A stretch of 6,259 nt of DNA from Rhizobiales bacterium UBA3584 (GTDB taxonomy: Bacteria; Pseudomonadota; Alphaproteobacteria; Rhizobiales; Devosiaceae). Below are positions 1-6,253 of this stretch, one piece after another; position 1 is the first letter of the stretch, and every line of letters begins with the position of its first letter. Under the pieces are notes generated by a model that worked only from the letters and a program-made list of their open reading frames with translations, was not told where the DNA came from and searched no databases. Both the position numbers and the translations under genes were made by a program. Where the stretch lies: the NCBI GenBank assembly GCA_002375765.1, contig DFMV01000059.1:43338-49596 (forward strand), given 5' to 3'.

Positions 1-226
1 CATCGGAATTGAGCGTGGTCAGATCCATCAGTGACACGGCCTTCAAAAGCCAGGCAAGCTGGTGGTCCTTTTTGACCGAGCGGCGGGCGCCGATCGTTCC
101 GGCGCGGCGTTCGAGCGCCGAGCGGTTCATGCGCACGCGTTCGACCCAATCGAGATCGAGCGGAAAGCCCGGATTGCGCTTGTGGCCGGTGGCGTGGCTC
201 TGTCTGTCGACGATCTTGAGACTCAT
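1..226 (-). CDS. deoC: Deoxyribose-phosphate aldolase, N-terminal 75 residues (cut by window edge)
   Basis: DeoC cleaves 2-deoxy-D-ribose-5-phosphate into acetaldehyde and glyceraldehyde-3-phosphate in the cytoplasm, the last step of deoxynucleoside breakdown. Seen here: an uninterrupted frame of 75 codons from the ATG at 226 to the left edge. It contains RNPGFPLDLDWVERV (residues 17-31), ARRSVKKDHQLAWLLKAV (47-64) and MDLTTLNSD (67-75). The ARRxVKK...AWLLKAV...DLTTL pattern matches my recollection of the longer DERA subfamily that includes the human enzyme, rather than the shorter E. coli-type protein. The Schiff-base lysine lies in the missing part. The start overlaps the purine nucleoside phosphorylase stop in an ATGA arrangement, and a GGAGGAG Shine-Dalgarno lies inside the last codons of that gene, which fixes the start. 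The family call is strong; the subfamily call rests on the N-terminus alone. Confidence 0.87.
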   Translation of the reverse strand, partial: MSLKIVDRQSHATGHKRNPGFPLDLDWVERVRMNRSALERRAGTIGARRSVKKDHQLAWLLKAVSLMDLTTLNSD

Positions 227-1017
227 ATCTCCTCCATCAGCGCCGGGATGAGGCGCTTCAATTTCTCGGCCCCGTATTTCGCCACGTCCTTGGTCTGGGT
301 GTGGGAGATGACCTCCTGAGCCATGCCGGCGCCCATATTGGTGATCGAGGAACAGGCCCAGACCTTAAGGCCCAGGAACCGCGCCAGGATCACCTCGGGG
401 ACCGTGGACATGCCGACCGCGTTTGCACCCAGGGTCTGGGCCATGCGGATTTCGGCCGGCGTTTCGAAGCTGGGGCCAGAATACCACATATAGATGCCCT
501 CCTTGAGGGCGATTTCGAGGCGGGCGGCGACCGCGTGGGTCGTGGCGCGCAACTCGGGATCGTAGGCATCGACCATGTTGACGAAGCGGGCGTCGGTATC
601 CTCGCCGATCAGCGGATTGACGCCGGCGTAATTGATGTGATCGGAGAGCAGCATCAGATTGCCGGGCGGAACGTCGTGATCGAGCGAGCCGGCGGAATTG
701 GTCAGGAGCAGCGTTTTGGCGCCGAGTTCGGCAAGGGTTTCAAGCGCCGGGCGCATGGCGGCGGGGTCGCCATGCTCGTAATAGTGCTGACGGCCGGTGA
801 GGATGGCGAGACGCCGGGAGCCCATCTGGCCGATGAGCAGATCCTTGCCGTGGCCGGAAACGCCGCCCTGGGGGAAGCCCTTGAGATCGGAAAAGGGGAT
901 CGTGACCTTGTCGGTCAGCAGGTCGCCGATGTCCGACAGGCCCGAGCCCAGGATCAGCGCGGCATCGATCGGGGTATCGCCCGCCAGATTGCGGATGGTC
1001 TTTTGTGCCTTGGCCAT
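223..1017 (-). CDS. punA: Purine nucleoside phosphorylase, trimeric (PunA/XapA-like) type
   Basis: This 264-residue cytoplasmic enzyme should phosphorolyse purine (deoxy)nucleosides to the free base and (deoxy)ribose-1-phosphate. Family marks in order: the phosphate-binding GSGL at residues 24-27, GRQHYYEHGD at 75-84 (family GRxHxYEG), LTNSAG at 105-110, GPSFETPAE at 181-189, GMSTVPE at 202-208, ITNMGAG at 225-231 and SHTQ at 238-241. N227 sits where the 6-oxopurine-specific enzymes keep Asn and methylthioadenosine phosphorylases usually have Asp. H239 matches the His that contacts the ribose 5'-OH. Inosine, guanosine and their deoxy forms are therefore the likelier substrates (inference). 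Length is only slightly shorter than usual. The ATG at 1017 lies 15 nt after the cdd stop behind a weak AAAAAGG ribosome-binding site. The TGA overlaps the deoC ATG by 4 nt. Xanthosine activity or MTA phosphorylase are less likely alternatives. Confidence 0.93.
   Translation of the reverse strand: MAKAQKTIRNLAGDTPIDAALILGSGLSDIGDLLTDKVTIPFSDLKGFPQGGVSGHGKDLLIGQMGSRRLAILTGRQHYYEHGDPAAMRPALETLAELGAKTLLLTNSAGSLDHDVPPGNLMLLSDHINYAGVNPLIGEDTDARFVNMVDAYDPELRATTHAVAARLEIALKEGIYMWYSGPSFETPAEIRMAQTLGANAVGMSTVPEVILARFLGLKVWACSSITNMGAGMAQEVISHTQTKDVAKYGAEKLKRLIPALMEEI
229..235 (-). promoter_or_regulatory. Ribosome-binding site of deoC inside the end of the upstream gene
   Basis: The minus strand reads GGAGGAG immediately before AT and the deoC ATG. 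This purine run encodes part of the C-terminal Met-Glu-Glu-Ile of the phosphorylase, so the same bases serve as coding sequence and as a strong Shine-Dalgarno. It supports the 226 start and suggests that translation of deoC is coupled to that of the upstream gene. Confidence 0.75.
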
Positions 1018-1032
1018 GGTTCAAATGCCTTT

Positions 1033-1449
1033 TTAGGCCCGGTTCAAAAATTCCGGGCCGAAAGAGTGCGGCAGAAGTTCGCCCAGCGTCGTAAAGAGCG
1101 GCTCGCCTTCGACCCCGAGGCAGATGATCGGAGTGGTTTCGGAGGCGAATTCGCGGATGCGCTGGCGGCAGCCGCCGCAGGGGGTGACGGGGGTTGTGCC
1201 GGGGCCCGTCACGAAGATCTTTTCGATGCGCTTGCCGCCGCCGGCCAGCATGGCGGCAATGGCCGAGGGTTCGGCGCAATTGCCCACCGGGTAGGCGGCG
1301 TTTTCGACATTGCAGCCCGAATAGATGTTTCCGTCATCGGCAAGGATGGCGGCGCCGACATGGAAGTTCGAATAGGGCGCGTAGGCGCGGGCGCGGACGG
1401 CCTCGGCTGCGTCGAACAGGGTTTTGTCCTGAGGCGAAAGTGTTGCCAT
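1033..1449 (-). CDS. cdd: Cytidine deaminase, homotetrameric three-cysteine type
   Basis: Cdd hydrolytically deaminates cytidine and deoxycytidine to uridine and deoxyuridine in the cytoplasm, feeding imported pyrimidine nucleosides into uridine breakdown. The 138-residue length fits the small tetrameric class. Seen in order: YAPYSNFHVGAA (23-34), GCNVENAAYP (45-54) with the ribose-binding NxE, NCAEPSAI (57-64) with zinc ligand C58 and catalytic E60, and PCGGCRQRIREF (90-101) with zinc ligands C91 and C94. The family usually reads CAER; here Pro (P61) follows the Glu, so the Arg that partners the zinc cysteines in the Bacillus and human enzymes is absent. An in-frame GTG at 1452 is possible, but the AAGGAG at 1455-1460 is 5 nt from the ATG at 1449 and only 2 nt from the GTG, so I chose the ATG. 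The start shares one base with the upstream permease TGA. Confidence 0.94.
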   Translation of the reverse strand: MATLSPQDKTLFDAAEAVRARAYAPYSNFHVGAAILADDGNIYSGCNVENAAYPVGNCAEPSAIAAMLAGGGKRIEKIFVTGPGTTPVTPCGGCRQRIREFASETTPIICLGVEGEPLFTTLGELLPHSFGPEFLNRA

Positions 1450-2411
1450 CACCGCTCCTTGACATAGGGCTGGCCGGCCGCCTTGGGCGCGATGGCGCGA
1501 CCGACAAAGCCGGCAAGCAGCAGGATGGTGAGGACGTAGGGCAGAGCCTGCATGGCCTGGGTGGGGACAGCGCCGATCAGCGGGAGTTCGACGCCTTGCA
1601 GGCGGTATTGCATGGCTTCAAGGAAGCCGAACAGGAGGCAGGCGCCGAGGGCGGGATAGGGTCTCCACTTGGCGAAGATGAGCGCCGCGAGCGCGATATA
1701 GCCACGGCCCGAGCTCATTTCACGCGAGAAGCTGGCGGCCTGGGCCGTCGAGAGATACGCCCCGCCTGTGCCAACCAGAACGGCGGTTATGGCAAGGGCC
1801 TTGTAGCGCAGGAAGCTCACCGACATGCCGGCGGTGTCCAGGGCCTTTGGATTTTCGCCCACCGCGCGCAGGCGCAGCCCGAAGCGGGTGCGCCAGAGCA
1901 CCCATGCGGTCAATGGCACGGCGAGGAAGGCGAGATAAGTGAGGATCGTGTGTCCGGACAGGAGCCCCGAATAGATGGGGCCGATGACCGGAACGCCGGC
2001 CAGCTCGCGCGCGAAGGGCAATTCGATGCCGTAAAAGCGGGCACCGCCGGACAGGGCGGGCGTGTTGCCGCCACGGCCGAACCAGGCGGCGCCCAGAAAG
2101 ACGGTGAGGCCCGAGGCGAGGAAATTGAGCGCCACGCCGGAAATGATCTGATTGCCGCGGAAATTGATCGAGGCGAGGCCGTGCACGGCCGAAAACATCA
2201 GTGATACGCCGATGCCGGCCATGAGCCCGAGCCAGACATTGCCGGTGACCGAGGCCACGACGGCGGCGCCGAAGGCCGAGCCGAGCAGCTTGCCCTCGAG
2301 CCCGATATCGACGATGCCGGAGCGCTCGGAGTAAAGGCCGGCGAGGCAGGCGAGGATCAGCGGGGTCGAGACGCGGATGGTGGTGGTGAGAACCGAGATA
2401 ATGTCTTCCAT
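1449..2411 (-). CDS. ABC nucleoside importer, second permease (NupQ/YufQ-like)
   Basis: This 320-residue inner-membrane protein of the branched-chain amino acid/ribose permease superfamily (BPD_transp_2) forms half of the transmembrane channel together with the neighbouring permease. It is rich in hydrophobic segments, roughly at residues 7-27, 43-78, 88-110, 145-172, 203-222, 237-266 and 286-308. Recognisable motifs are SERSGIVDIGLEGKLL (28-43), RAVGENPKALDTAGM (182-196, the cytoplasmic loop that docks on the ATPase) and GRGYIALAALIFAKW (235-249). These are typical of the second permease in BMP-type nucleoside systems such as Bacillus NupNOPQ. The ATG at 2411 lies 3 nt after the stop of the first permease, with AAGGGGG about 10 nt upstream. 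The protein is full length, with no breaks. Exact helix number and topology are estimates. Nucleoside specificity is inferred from family and neighbours, since the sequence alone does not separate purine from pyrimidine transport. Confidence 0.9.
   Translation of the reverse strand: MEDIISVLTTTIRVSTPLILACLAGLYSERSGIVDIGLEGKLLGSAFGAAVVASVTGNVWLGLMAGIGVSLMFSAVHGLASINFRGNQIISGVALNFLASGLTVFLGAAWFGRGGNTPALSGGARFYGIELPFARELAGVPVIGPIYSGLLSGHTILTYLAFLAVPLTAWVLWRTRFGLRLRAVGENPKALDTAGMSVSFLRYKALAITAVLVGTGGAYLSTAQAASFSREMSSGRGYIALAALIFAKWRPYPALGACLLFGFLEAMQYRLQGVELPLIGAVPTQAMQALPYVLTILLLAGFVGRAIAPKAAGQPYVKER
1455..1460 (-). promoter_or_regulatory. Ribosome-binding site of cdd, decides the start
   Basis: The minus strand carries AAGGAG followed by CGGTG and then the ATG at 1449. 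Spacing of 5 nt to this ATG is acceptable, whereas the in-frame GTG at 1452 would be only 2 nt away. The site lies within the last codons of the upstream permease, consistent with translational coupling. Confidence 0.7.
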
Positions 2412-2414
2412 CGC

Positions 2415-3536
2415 CTATGCCCCCTTCTCTTGCGGCACGGGATCGGGGTCTCGCTTCTGCCGGGTGGCCATGAAGGCAAATTCGACCGGACGGCGCAGCA
2501 TGTTGCTCATGGCGCCGGTGAAGAGGATCACGAGGGCCTGGATGGTGACGATCATCTCGCGGGTGATGGCGGGCATGGTAAAGGCCAGCTCCTGCCCGCC
2601 CTGATAGAGCACCCCGAAGAGCAGCGCCGAGAGCCCCACCCCGATCGGGTGCGCCTTGCCCATGAAGGCCACGGCGATGCCGACAAAGCCGGTGCCAGCG
2701 ACGTAACCCAAAATCAGGCGTCCGTGGGCGCCGGCGGTGTCGTTGACGGCGACCATGCCGACCAGCGCGCCGGAAATGGCCATGGTGGCCATGATGAGCT
2801 TTGCGTTGGACATGCCCGCATAGCGCGCGGCGGTGCCGTTGTGTCCCATGGTGCGCAGGGCGTAGCCGAATTTGGTGTGCCAGATCAGGATGTAGACGCC
2901 GACCAGGGCGAGAATGGCGAGGATGAAGGAGATGTTGACCGGGGTGTTGCGCAGCAAGGGTATCCATTCGGACAGGAACGGCACACGGGTCACATCGACG
3001 ATGCGGGCGCTCTCGTCGGAGTTGATGTTTTCGGGCTTGAGAATGCGCGAGATGATGTAGCTCATCATCGAGGTGGCGATGAAGTTCATCATGATGGTGG
3101 TGATAACCACATGGCTGCCGCGCTTGGCCTGCAGATAGCCGGGAATGAAGGCCCAGGCGCCGGCGAAAAGCGCCGAGGCGATCATGATGAGCGGCAGGGC
3201 GAAGGCCCAGTGCAAGCCACCGACGGCCAGAGCGACCAGGATGGCGCCGAGCCCGCCGACATAGGCCTGCCCTTCGCCGCCGATATTGAACAGCCCGCCA
3301 TGAAAGGCCACGGCGACGGCAAGGCCGGCAAAGATGAAATTGGTGGTGTAATAGAGCGTGAAGCCGAACCCGTAGCCATAGCCGAAGGCGCCATAGAGCA
3401 TGATACGCACGGCTTCTATCGGGTTTTCACCCACGATCAGAACGACGATGCCCCCGATGATGAAGGCCAGCGTGACGTTGAGCACCGGCAGAAGGATGAC
3501 ATCGACCCAGCGGGGCAAGGGCATGGACGCACTCAT
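2415..3536 (-). CDS. ABC nucleoside importer, first permease (NupP/YufP-like)
   Basis: This 373-residue inner-membrane permease pairs with the next gene product to form the transport channel. Hydrophobic segments fall roughly at residues 13-35, 60-80, 92-131, 142-164, 200-219, 246-264, 275-292, 297-313 and 328-345. Family motifs include FNIGGEGQ (83-90), GYALRTMGHN (224-233) and AARYAGMSNAKL (236-247), the likely ATPase-coupling loop. A short Gly/aromatic stretch, YGAFGYGYGFGF (48-59), follows the first helix. The charged C-terminal tail after residue 347 is probably cytoplasmic. The ATG at 3536 overlaps the ATPase stop as ATGA, and no convincing Shine-Dalgarno precedes it, so translation is probably coupled to the ATPase gene. 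A second in-frame ATG four codons downstream is possible but has no better ribosome-binding site. Family assignment is firm; the substrate is inferred from the neighbouring catabolic genes. Confidence 0.9.
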   Translation of the reverse strand: MSASMPLPRWVDVILLPVLNVTLAFIIGGIVVLIVGENPIEAVRIMLYGAFGYGYGFGFTLYYTTNFIFAGLAVAVAFHGGLFNIGGEGQAYVGGLGAILVALAVGGLHWAFALPLIMIASALFAGAWAFIPGYLQAKRGSHVVITTIMMNFIATSMMSYIISRILKPENINSDESARIVDVTRVPFLSEWIPLLRNTPVNISFILAILALVGVYILIWHTKFGYALRTMGHNGTAARYAGMSNAKLIMATMAISGALVGMVAVNDTAGAHGRLILGYVAGTGFVGIAVAFMGKAHPIGVGLSALLFGVLYQGGQELAFTMPAITREMIVTIQALVILFTGAMSNMLRRPVEFAFMATRQKRDPDPVPQEKGA

Positions 3537-5125
3537 TGGCTCGACTCGGTGGATTTGGTTTTCTCGCCCGCCTTGACCCCGGCCATGAGCAGGCCCAGTT
3601 CGCCCTCGTCGGCGGTGACCGGATCGGCTTCCCCGACGATCTGGCCATCGAACAGGACGACAATGCGGTCCGAAAGGGAGCGGATTTCATCAAGCTCGAC
3701 GGAAACCAGCAATATGGCCTTGCCAGCGTCGCGCATCTTGATGATCTGATTGTGGATGAATTCGATGGCGCCGATATCGACGCCGCGGGTCGGCTGGCCG
3801 ACGATCAGAACGTCGGGGTCGCGCTCCATCTCACGGGCCAGGACAATCTTTTGCTGATTGCCGCCTGAGAAATTGGCGGTCTTGAGATCGGCATTGGCGG
3901 GGCGGATGTCGAATTTTTCGATATGGCGCTGCGCTTCGGCGCGAGCGGCCTTGACGTCGAGCATCAGCCCTTTGCCGTAATTCTCATGATAGCCCAGAAT
4001 GGCATTTTCCCACTCGAAGAAATTGGTGACCAGCCCCATGCGGATACGGTCTTCGGGCACATGGGCCAGACCGTTGCGGCGCAGCATGGCGGCGCTGTCT
4101 TCGTTGACGGCGGTCACGTCTTGGCCGTTGATGGAAATGGTGCCCGATTTGGCGGCGCGCATACCGGCTACGCATTCGAGCAATTCAGACTGCCCGTTGC
4201 CCGCGACCCCGGCCACGCCGAGAATTTCGCCGGCCCGCACGCTGAGCGAGATGCCCTTGAGCCGCTCGGTGCCCGCATCATCGGTGACGACGAGATTTTT
4301 GACGTCCAGCAGCACGTCGCCGGGCTTTGCTTCTTCCTTGTGAACACGCAACAGGACGCGGCGGCCCACCATGAGTTCGGCCAATTGCTCGGGGCTGGTC
4401 TCCGAGGTGACCAGCGATTCCACCATCTGGCCCTGACGCATGACCGAGACCGTATCGGTGATCGCCATGATTTCGCGCAGCTTGTGGGTGATCAGGATAA
4501 TGGTCTTGCCCTCGTCGCGTAGCGTCTTGAGCACCTTGAACAGGTGATCGGCTTCAGCCGGGGTGAGCACGCCGGTCGGTTCGTCGAGGATAAGGATATC
4601 AGCGCCGCGATAGAGCGCCTTGAGAATTTCCACCCGCTGCTGCTGGCCGACCGACAGGTCCTGGACCAGCGCATCGACGGGAACATTGAGCCCGTAATCG
4701 TCGGCAAGGCGCTGCAGCTCGCGGCGCGCCTTTTCGACACTGGGGCTCAAAAGCGCCGAATCCTCGGCACCCAGAATGACGTTTTCGATGACCGAGAAAT
4801 TGTCGACCAGCATGAAATGCTGGTGAACCATGCCGATGCCAAGCGCCAGCGCGTCGGAGGAATTGTGAATGACGACCGGGCGGCCGTTGACGACGATCTC
4901 GCCGCTGTCGGCGTGGTAAAAGCCGTAGAGGATCGACATCAGGGTCGATTTTCCGGCCCCGTTCTCGCCCACGATGCCATGCACCGTGCCGCGCGCAACG
5001 GCCAGGTCTATATCCCTGTTGGCGTGAACCGGCCCGAACCTCTTGTTGATCTTTTTCAGTTCGATCGCAAGAGAGGTGTCAGCGGCCGGAGCCGGCCGCT
5101 GAACGTTTTCGGTTTGCGTGTCCAT
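3533..5125 (-). CDS. ABC nucleoside importer, double-domain ATPase (NupO/YufO-like)
   Basis: This 530-residue cytoplasmic protein carries two nucleotide-binding domains in one chain and powers the two permeases, as in RbsA and YufO/NupO. The first domain is intact: Walker [10 protein letters not shown] (53-61), Q-loop VHQHF (100-104), signature LSVGQQQ (157-163), Walker B ILILDEPT (177-184) and H-loop TH (213-214). The second is degenerate: GVAGNGQS (306-313) has Gln for the Walker A Lys, the Walker B end reads GQPT (443-446) instead of DEPT, and the switch region is VSVE (474-477) without His, while the signature FSGGNQQK (419-426) is kept. A silent second site is common in this subfamily, so it is not evidence of decay. 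The ATG at 5125 lies 31 nt after the binding-protein stop, with AAGGG 7 nt upstream. The TGA overlaps the next permease start by 4 nt. Confidence 0.94.
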   Translation of the reverse strand: MDTQTENVQRPAPAADTSLAIELKKINKRFGPVHANRDIDLAVARGTVHGIVGENGAGKSTLMSILYGFYHADSGEIVVNGRPVVIHNSSDALALGIGMVHQHFMLVDNFSVIENVILGAEDSALLSPSVEKARRELQRLADDYGLNVPVDALVQDLSVGQQQRVEILKALYRGADILILDEPTGVLTPAEADHLFKVLKTLRDEGKTIILITHKLREIMAITDTVSVMRQGQMVESLVTSETSPEQLAELMVGRRVLLRVHKEEAKPGDVLLDVKNLVVTDDAGTERLKGISLSVRAGEILGVAGVAGNGQSELLECVAGMRAAKSGTISINGQDVTAVNEDSAAMLRRNGLAHVPEDRIRMGLVTNFFEWENAILGYHENYGKGLMLDVKAARAEAQRHIEKFDIRPANADLKTANFSGGNQQKIVLAREMERDPDVLIVGQPTRGVDIGAIEFIHNQIIKMRDAGKAILLVSVELDEIRSLSDRIVVLFDGQIVGEADPVTADEGELGLLMAGVKAGEKTKSTESSQ

Positions 5126-5156
5126 TATCGGACCCTTCCCTTAAAGGGGCGACGAA
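5126..5156 (-). promoter_or_regulatory. Gap between binding protein and ATPase with possible SD-masking hairpin
   Basis: The transcript in this 31-nt gap contains CCCUU (5148-5144), a 6-nt loop UAAGGG (5143-5138) and AAGGG (5137-5133), then 7 nt to the ATPase AUG. The second AAGGG is the likely Shine-Dalgarno and forms the 3' arm of a 5-bp stem. There is no U-tract, so it is not a classical terminator. It may lower ATPase translation relative to the binding protein, or protect the 3' end of the binding-protein message. The bases are plain to see; a function is speculative because the stem is short. Confidence 0.35.
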
Positions 5157-6164
5157 TCAGACCGGGCAGGACTCGTCTTCGCGGTAGTCGTGAACGACGA
5201 TTTCGCCCGAGACGATCTTGGCCGTGATCTCGTCAACCATGGCGCGCATCTCGTCGGTGATCAGTTCGGCGTTGTTTTCGTCAAAAGCCGCCCCGACACC
5301 TTCTTCGGCGAGACCGAGGACCTGAACGTCGTTGGTCCATTCATCATTGGCAAAATCTTCGAAGGCGTCGTAAACGGCAACGTCAACGCGCTTGAGCATC
5401 GAGGTCAGAACCTGTCCGGGGTGGAGATGGTTCTGGTTGGAGTCCACACCGATGCCGAGAACGCCGGCATCCGCCGCGGCCTGGAGAACGCCGACACCGG
5501 CACCGCCTGCGGCGTGATAGATGACGTCCGCGCCACGATCGATCTGGCTGCGCGCAACTTCGGTGCCACCACCGGGGTTGTTGAACGCATCAAAGCCCGT
5601 GCCGATGGCCGTTTCGATCACTTCGATGTCGGGGTTCACGTAAGCGGCGCCCTGCTTGTAGCCGCAGCCGAAAGCCTGAAGCAGCGAGAAATCGAAGGCC
5701 GGAATGAAGCCGATGGTGCCCGTTTCGGTGGCCATGGCAGCCAGCGCGCCGACCAGGAAGGAGCCTTCATGCTCCTTGAAGACCACCGAGCGCACGTTGT
5801 CGATATCGTCAACGACGGTGTCGATGATGACAAACGAGGTATCCGGGAAATCAGGGGCAACGGCGCGCAGTGCGGTTTCCCAGGAAAAGCCCGGCAGAAC
5901 GATGGGGTTGTTGCCGCGCGCGGCAAACTGGCGGATGGCCTGTTCGCGCTGGGCATCGCCGGCAATTTCAAGATCCTGATAGTCCTGCCCGGTATCGGTC
6001 TTGAACAGTTCGGCGCCGGTATAGGCCGCCTCGTTGAACGAAGCGTCGAACTTGCCGCCGCCATCATAAACGAGCGCGGGATCGGCAAGGGCCGTGCCGG
6101 CCAGAAGTGTGGTCAGGGCGACGCCGGCGAGGGCGGCGATGCCAGTCTTTGTTGTTTTGGACAT
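5157..6164 (-). CDS. BMP/PnrA-family periplasmic nucleoside-binding protein
   Basis: This 335-residue solute-binding protein (Bmp family, PF02608 type) should capture nucleosides in the periplasm and deliver them to the permeases encoded next. A Sec signal peptide is clear: basic start MSKTTK, a hydrophobic core at residues 8-23, and an ALA-DP cleavage site after residue 27. No lipobox Cys is present, so it is a soluble periplasmic protein, unlike Gram-positive or spirochaete BMP lipoproteins. Family motifs in order: GGKFDASFNEAAYTG (36-50), FSWETAL (93-99), FPDTSFVIID (106-115), FKEHEGSFLVGALAAMAT (129-146), GYKQGAAYVNPDI (168-180), YHAAGGAGVGVLQAA (216-230) and GVDSNQNHLHPG (239-250). The only two cysteines, C167 and C333, are both in the mature part. 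The ATG at 6164 is preceded by AGGGAG with 8 nt spacing. It is the first gene of the cluster. Specificity is inferred from the family and from cdd, punA and deoC downstream. Confidence 0.93.
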   Translation of the reverse strand: MSKTTKTGIAALAGVALTTLLAGTALADPALVYDGGGKFDASFNEAAYTGAELFKTDTGQDYQDLEIAGDAQREQAIRQFAARGNNPIVLPGFSWETALRAVAPDFPDTSFVIIDTVVDDIDNVRSVVFKEHEGSFLVGALAAMATETGTIGFIPAFDFSLLQAFGCGYKQGAAYVNPDIEVIETAIGTGFDAFNNPGGGTEVARSQIDRGADVIYHAAGGAGVGVLQAAADAGVLGIGVDSNQNHLHPGQVLTSMLKRVDVAVYDAFEDFANDEWTNDVQVLGLAEEGVGAAFDENNAELITDEMRAMVDEITAKIVSGEIVVHDYREDESCPV

Positions 6165-6172
6165 GATTGATG

Positions 6173-6178
6173 CTCCCT
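6173..6178 (-). promoter_or_regulatory. Ribosome-binding site of the binding-protein gene
   Basis: The minus strand reads AGGGAG, 8 nt before the ATG at 6164. It is a good match to the Shine-Dalgarno consensus and supports this start, which also gives a well-formed signal peptide. Confidence 0.65.
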
Positions 6179-6226
6179 ATTCACGGGCTGCAGAAAGGGG
6201 CCCGGCGACGGCCGGTGCATTTCCAC

Positions 6227-6253
6227 GCGCGATGGGTTCAGATACAATCGCGC
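6227..6253. promoter_or_regulatory. Perfect 7-bp inverted repeat upstream of the operon, possible operator
   Basis: The arms GCGCGAT (6227-6233) and ATCGCGC (6247-6253) are perfect inverted copies around a 13-bp spacer, 63-89 bp upstream of the first gene. The two-fold symmetry, and a centre-to-centre distance of 20 bp (about two helical turns), would suit a dimeric repressor. It could equally be a leader hairpin, but no U-tract follows on either strand. I could not assign convincing -35 and -10 boxes within the visible 95 bp. A second GC-only hairpin (6202-6215, 5-bp arms, 4-nt loop) lies closer to the gene and has no clear role. Confidence 0.35.

Noticed and set aside
1450..1452. GTG as an alternative cdd start giving one extra residue.
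   Set aside because: Only 2 nt separate it from the AAGGAG ribosome-binding site, whereas the adjacent ATG at 1449 has 5 nt.
301..1467. Open frame of 388 codons on the plus strand opposite punA and cdd.
   Set aside because: It crosses two well-supported genes, has low-complexity Gly/Ala/Asp/Arg composition and shows no recognisable motif; treated as an antisense shadow.
1194..2204. Open frame of 336 codons on the plus strand opposite cdd and the second permease.
   Set aside because: Arg/Gly-rich composition without a domain, and it spans the junction of two real genes on the other strand.
1720..2967. Second long minus-strand frame (415 codons) in a different phase across the two permeases.
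   Set aside because: The product is extremely rich in Arg, His, Pro and Gly, typical of an off-phase reading of GC-rich DNA, while the in-phase proteins are full-length permeases.
306..3000. Decay or pseudogene formation in any gene of the cluster.
   Set aside because: All frames are uninterrupted, of family-typical length and neatly coupled; I see no frameshift or internal stop.
2430..3749. Long open frame (439 codons) on the plus strand opposite the first permease and the end of the ATPase gene.
   Set aside because: The predicted protein is rich in Gly, Asp, His and Glu with no domain, and it mirrors the codon pattern of clear membrane-protein and ATPase genes. Long antisense frames are common in high-GC genomes.
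5190..6170. Open frame of 326 codons on the plus strand almost coextensive with the binding-protein gene.
   Set aside because: The minus-strand frame has a signal peptide and many BMP-family motifs; the plus-strand product has none.
6202..6215. GC-only hairpin (5-bp arms, 4-nt loop) in the leader, considered as a terminator of an upstream gene.
   Set aside because: No proper U-tract follows on either strand and the stem is short; in a high-GC region this can arise by chance.
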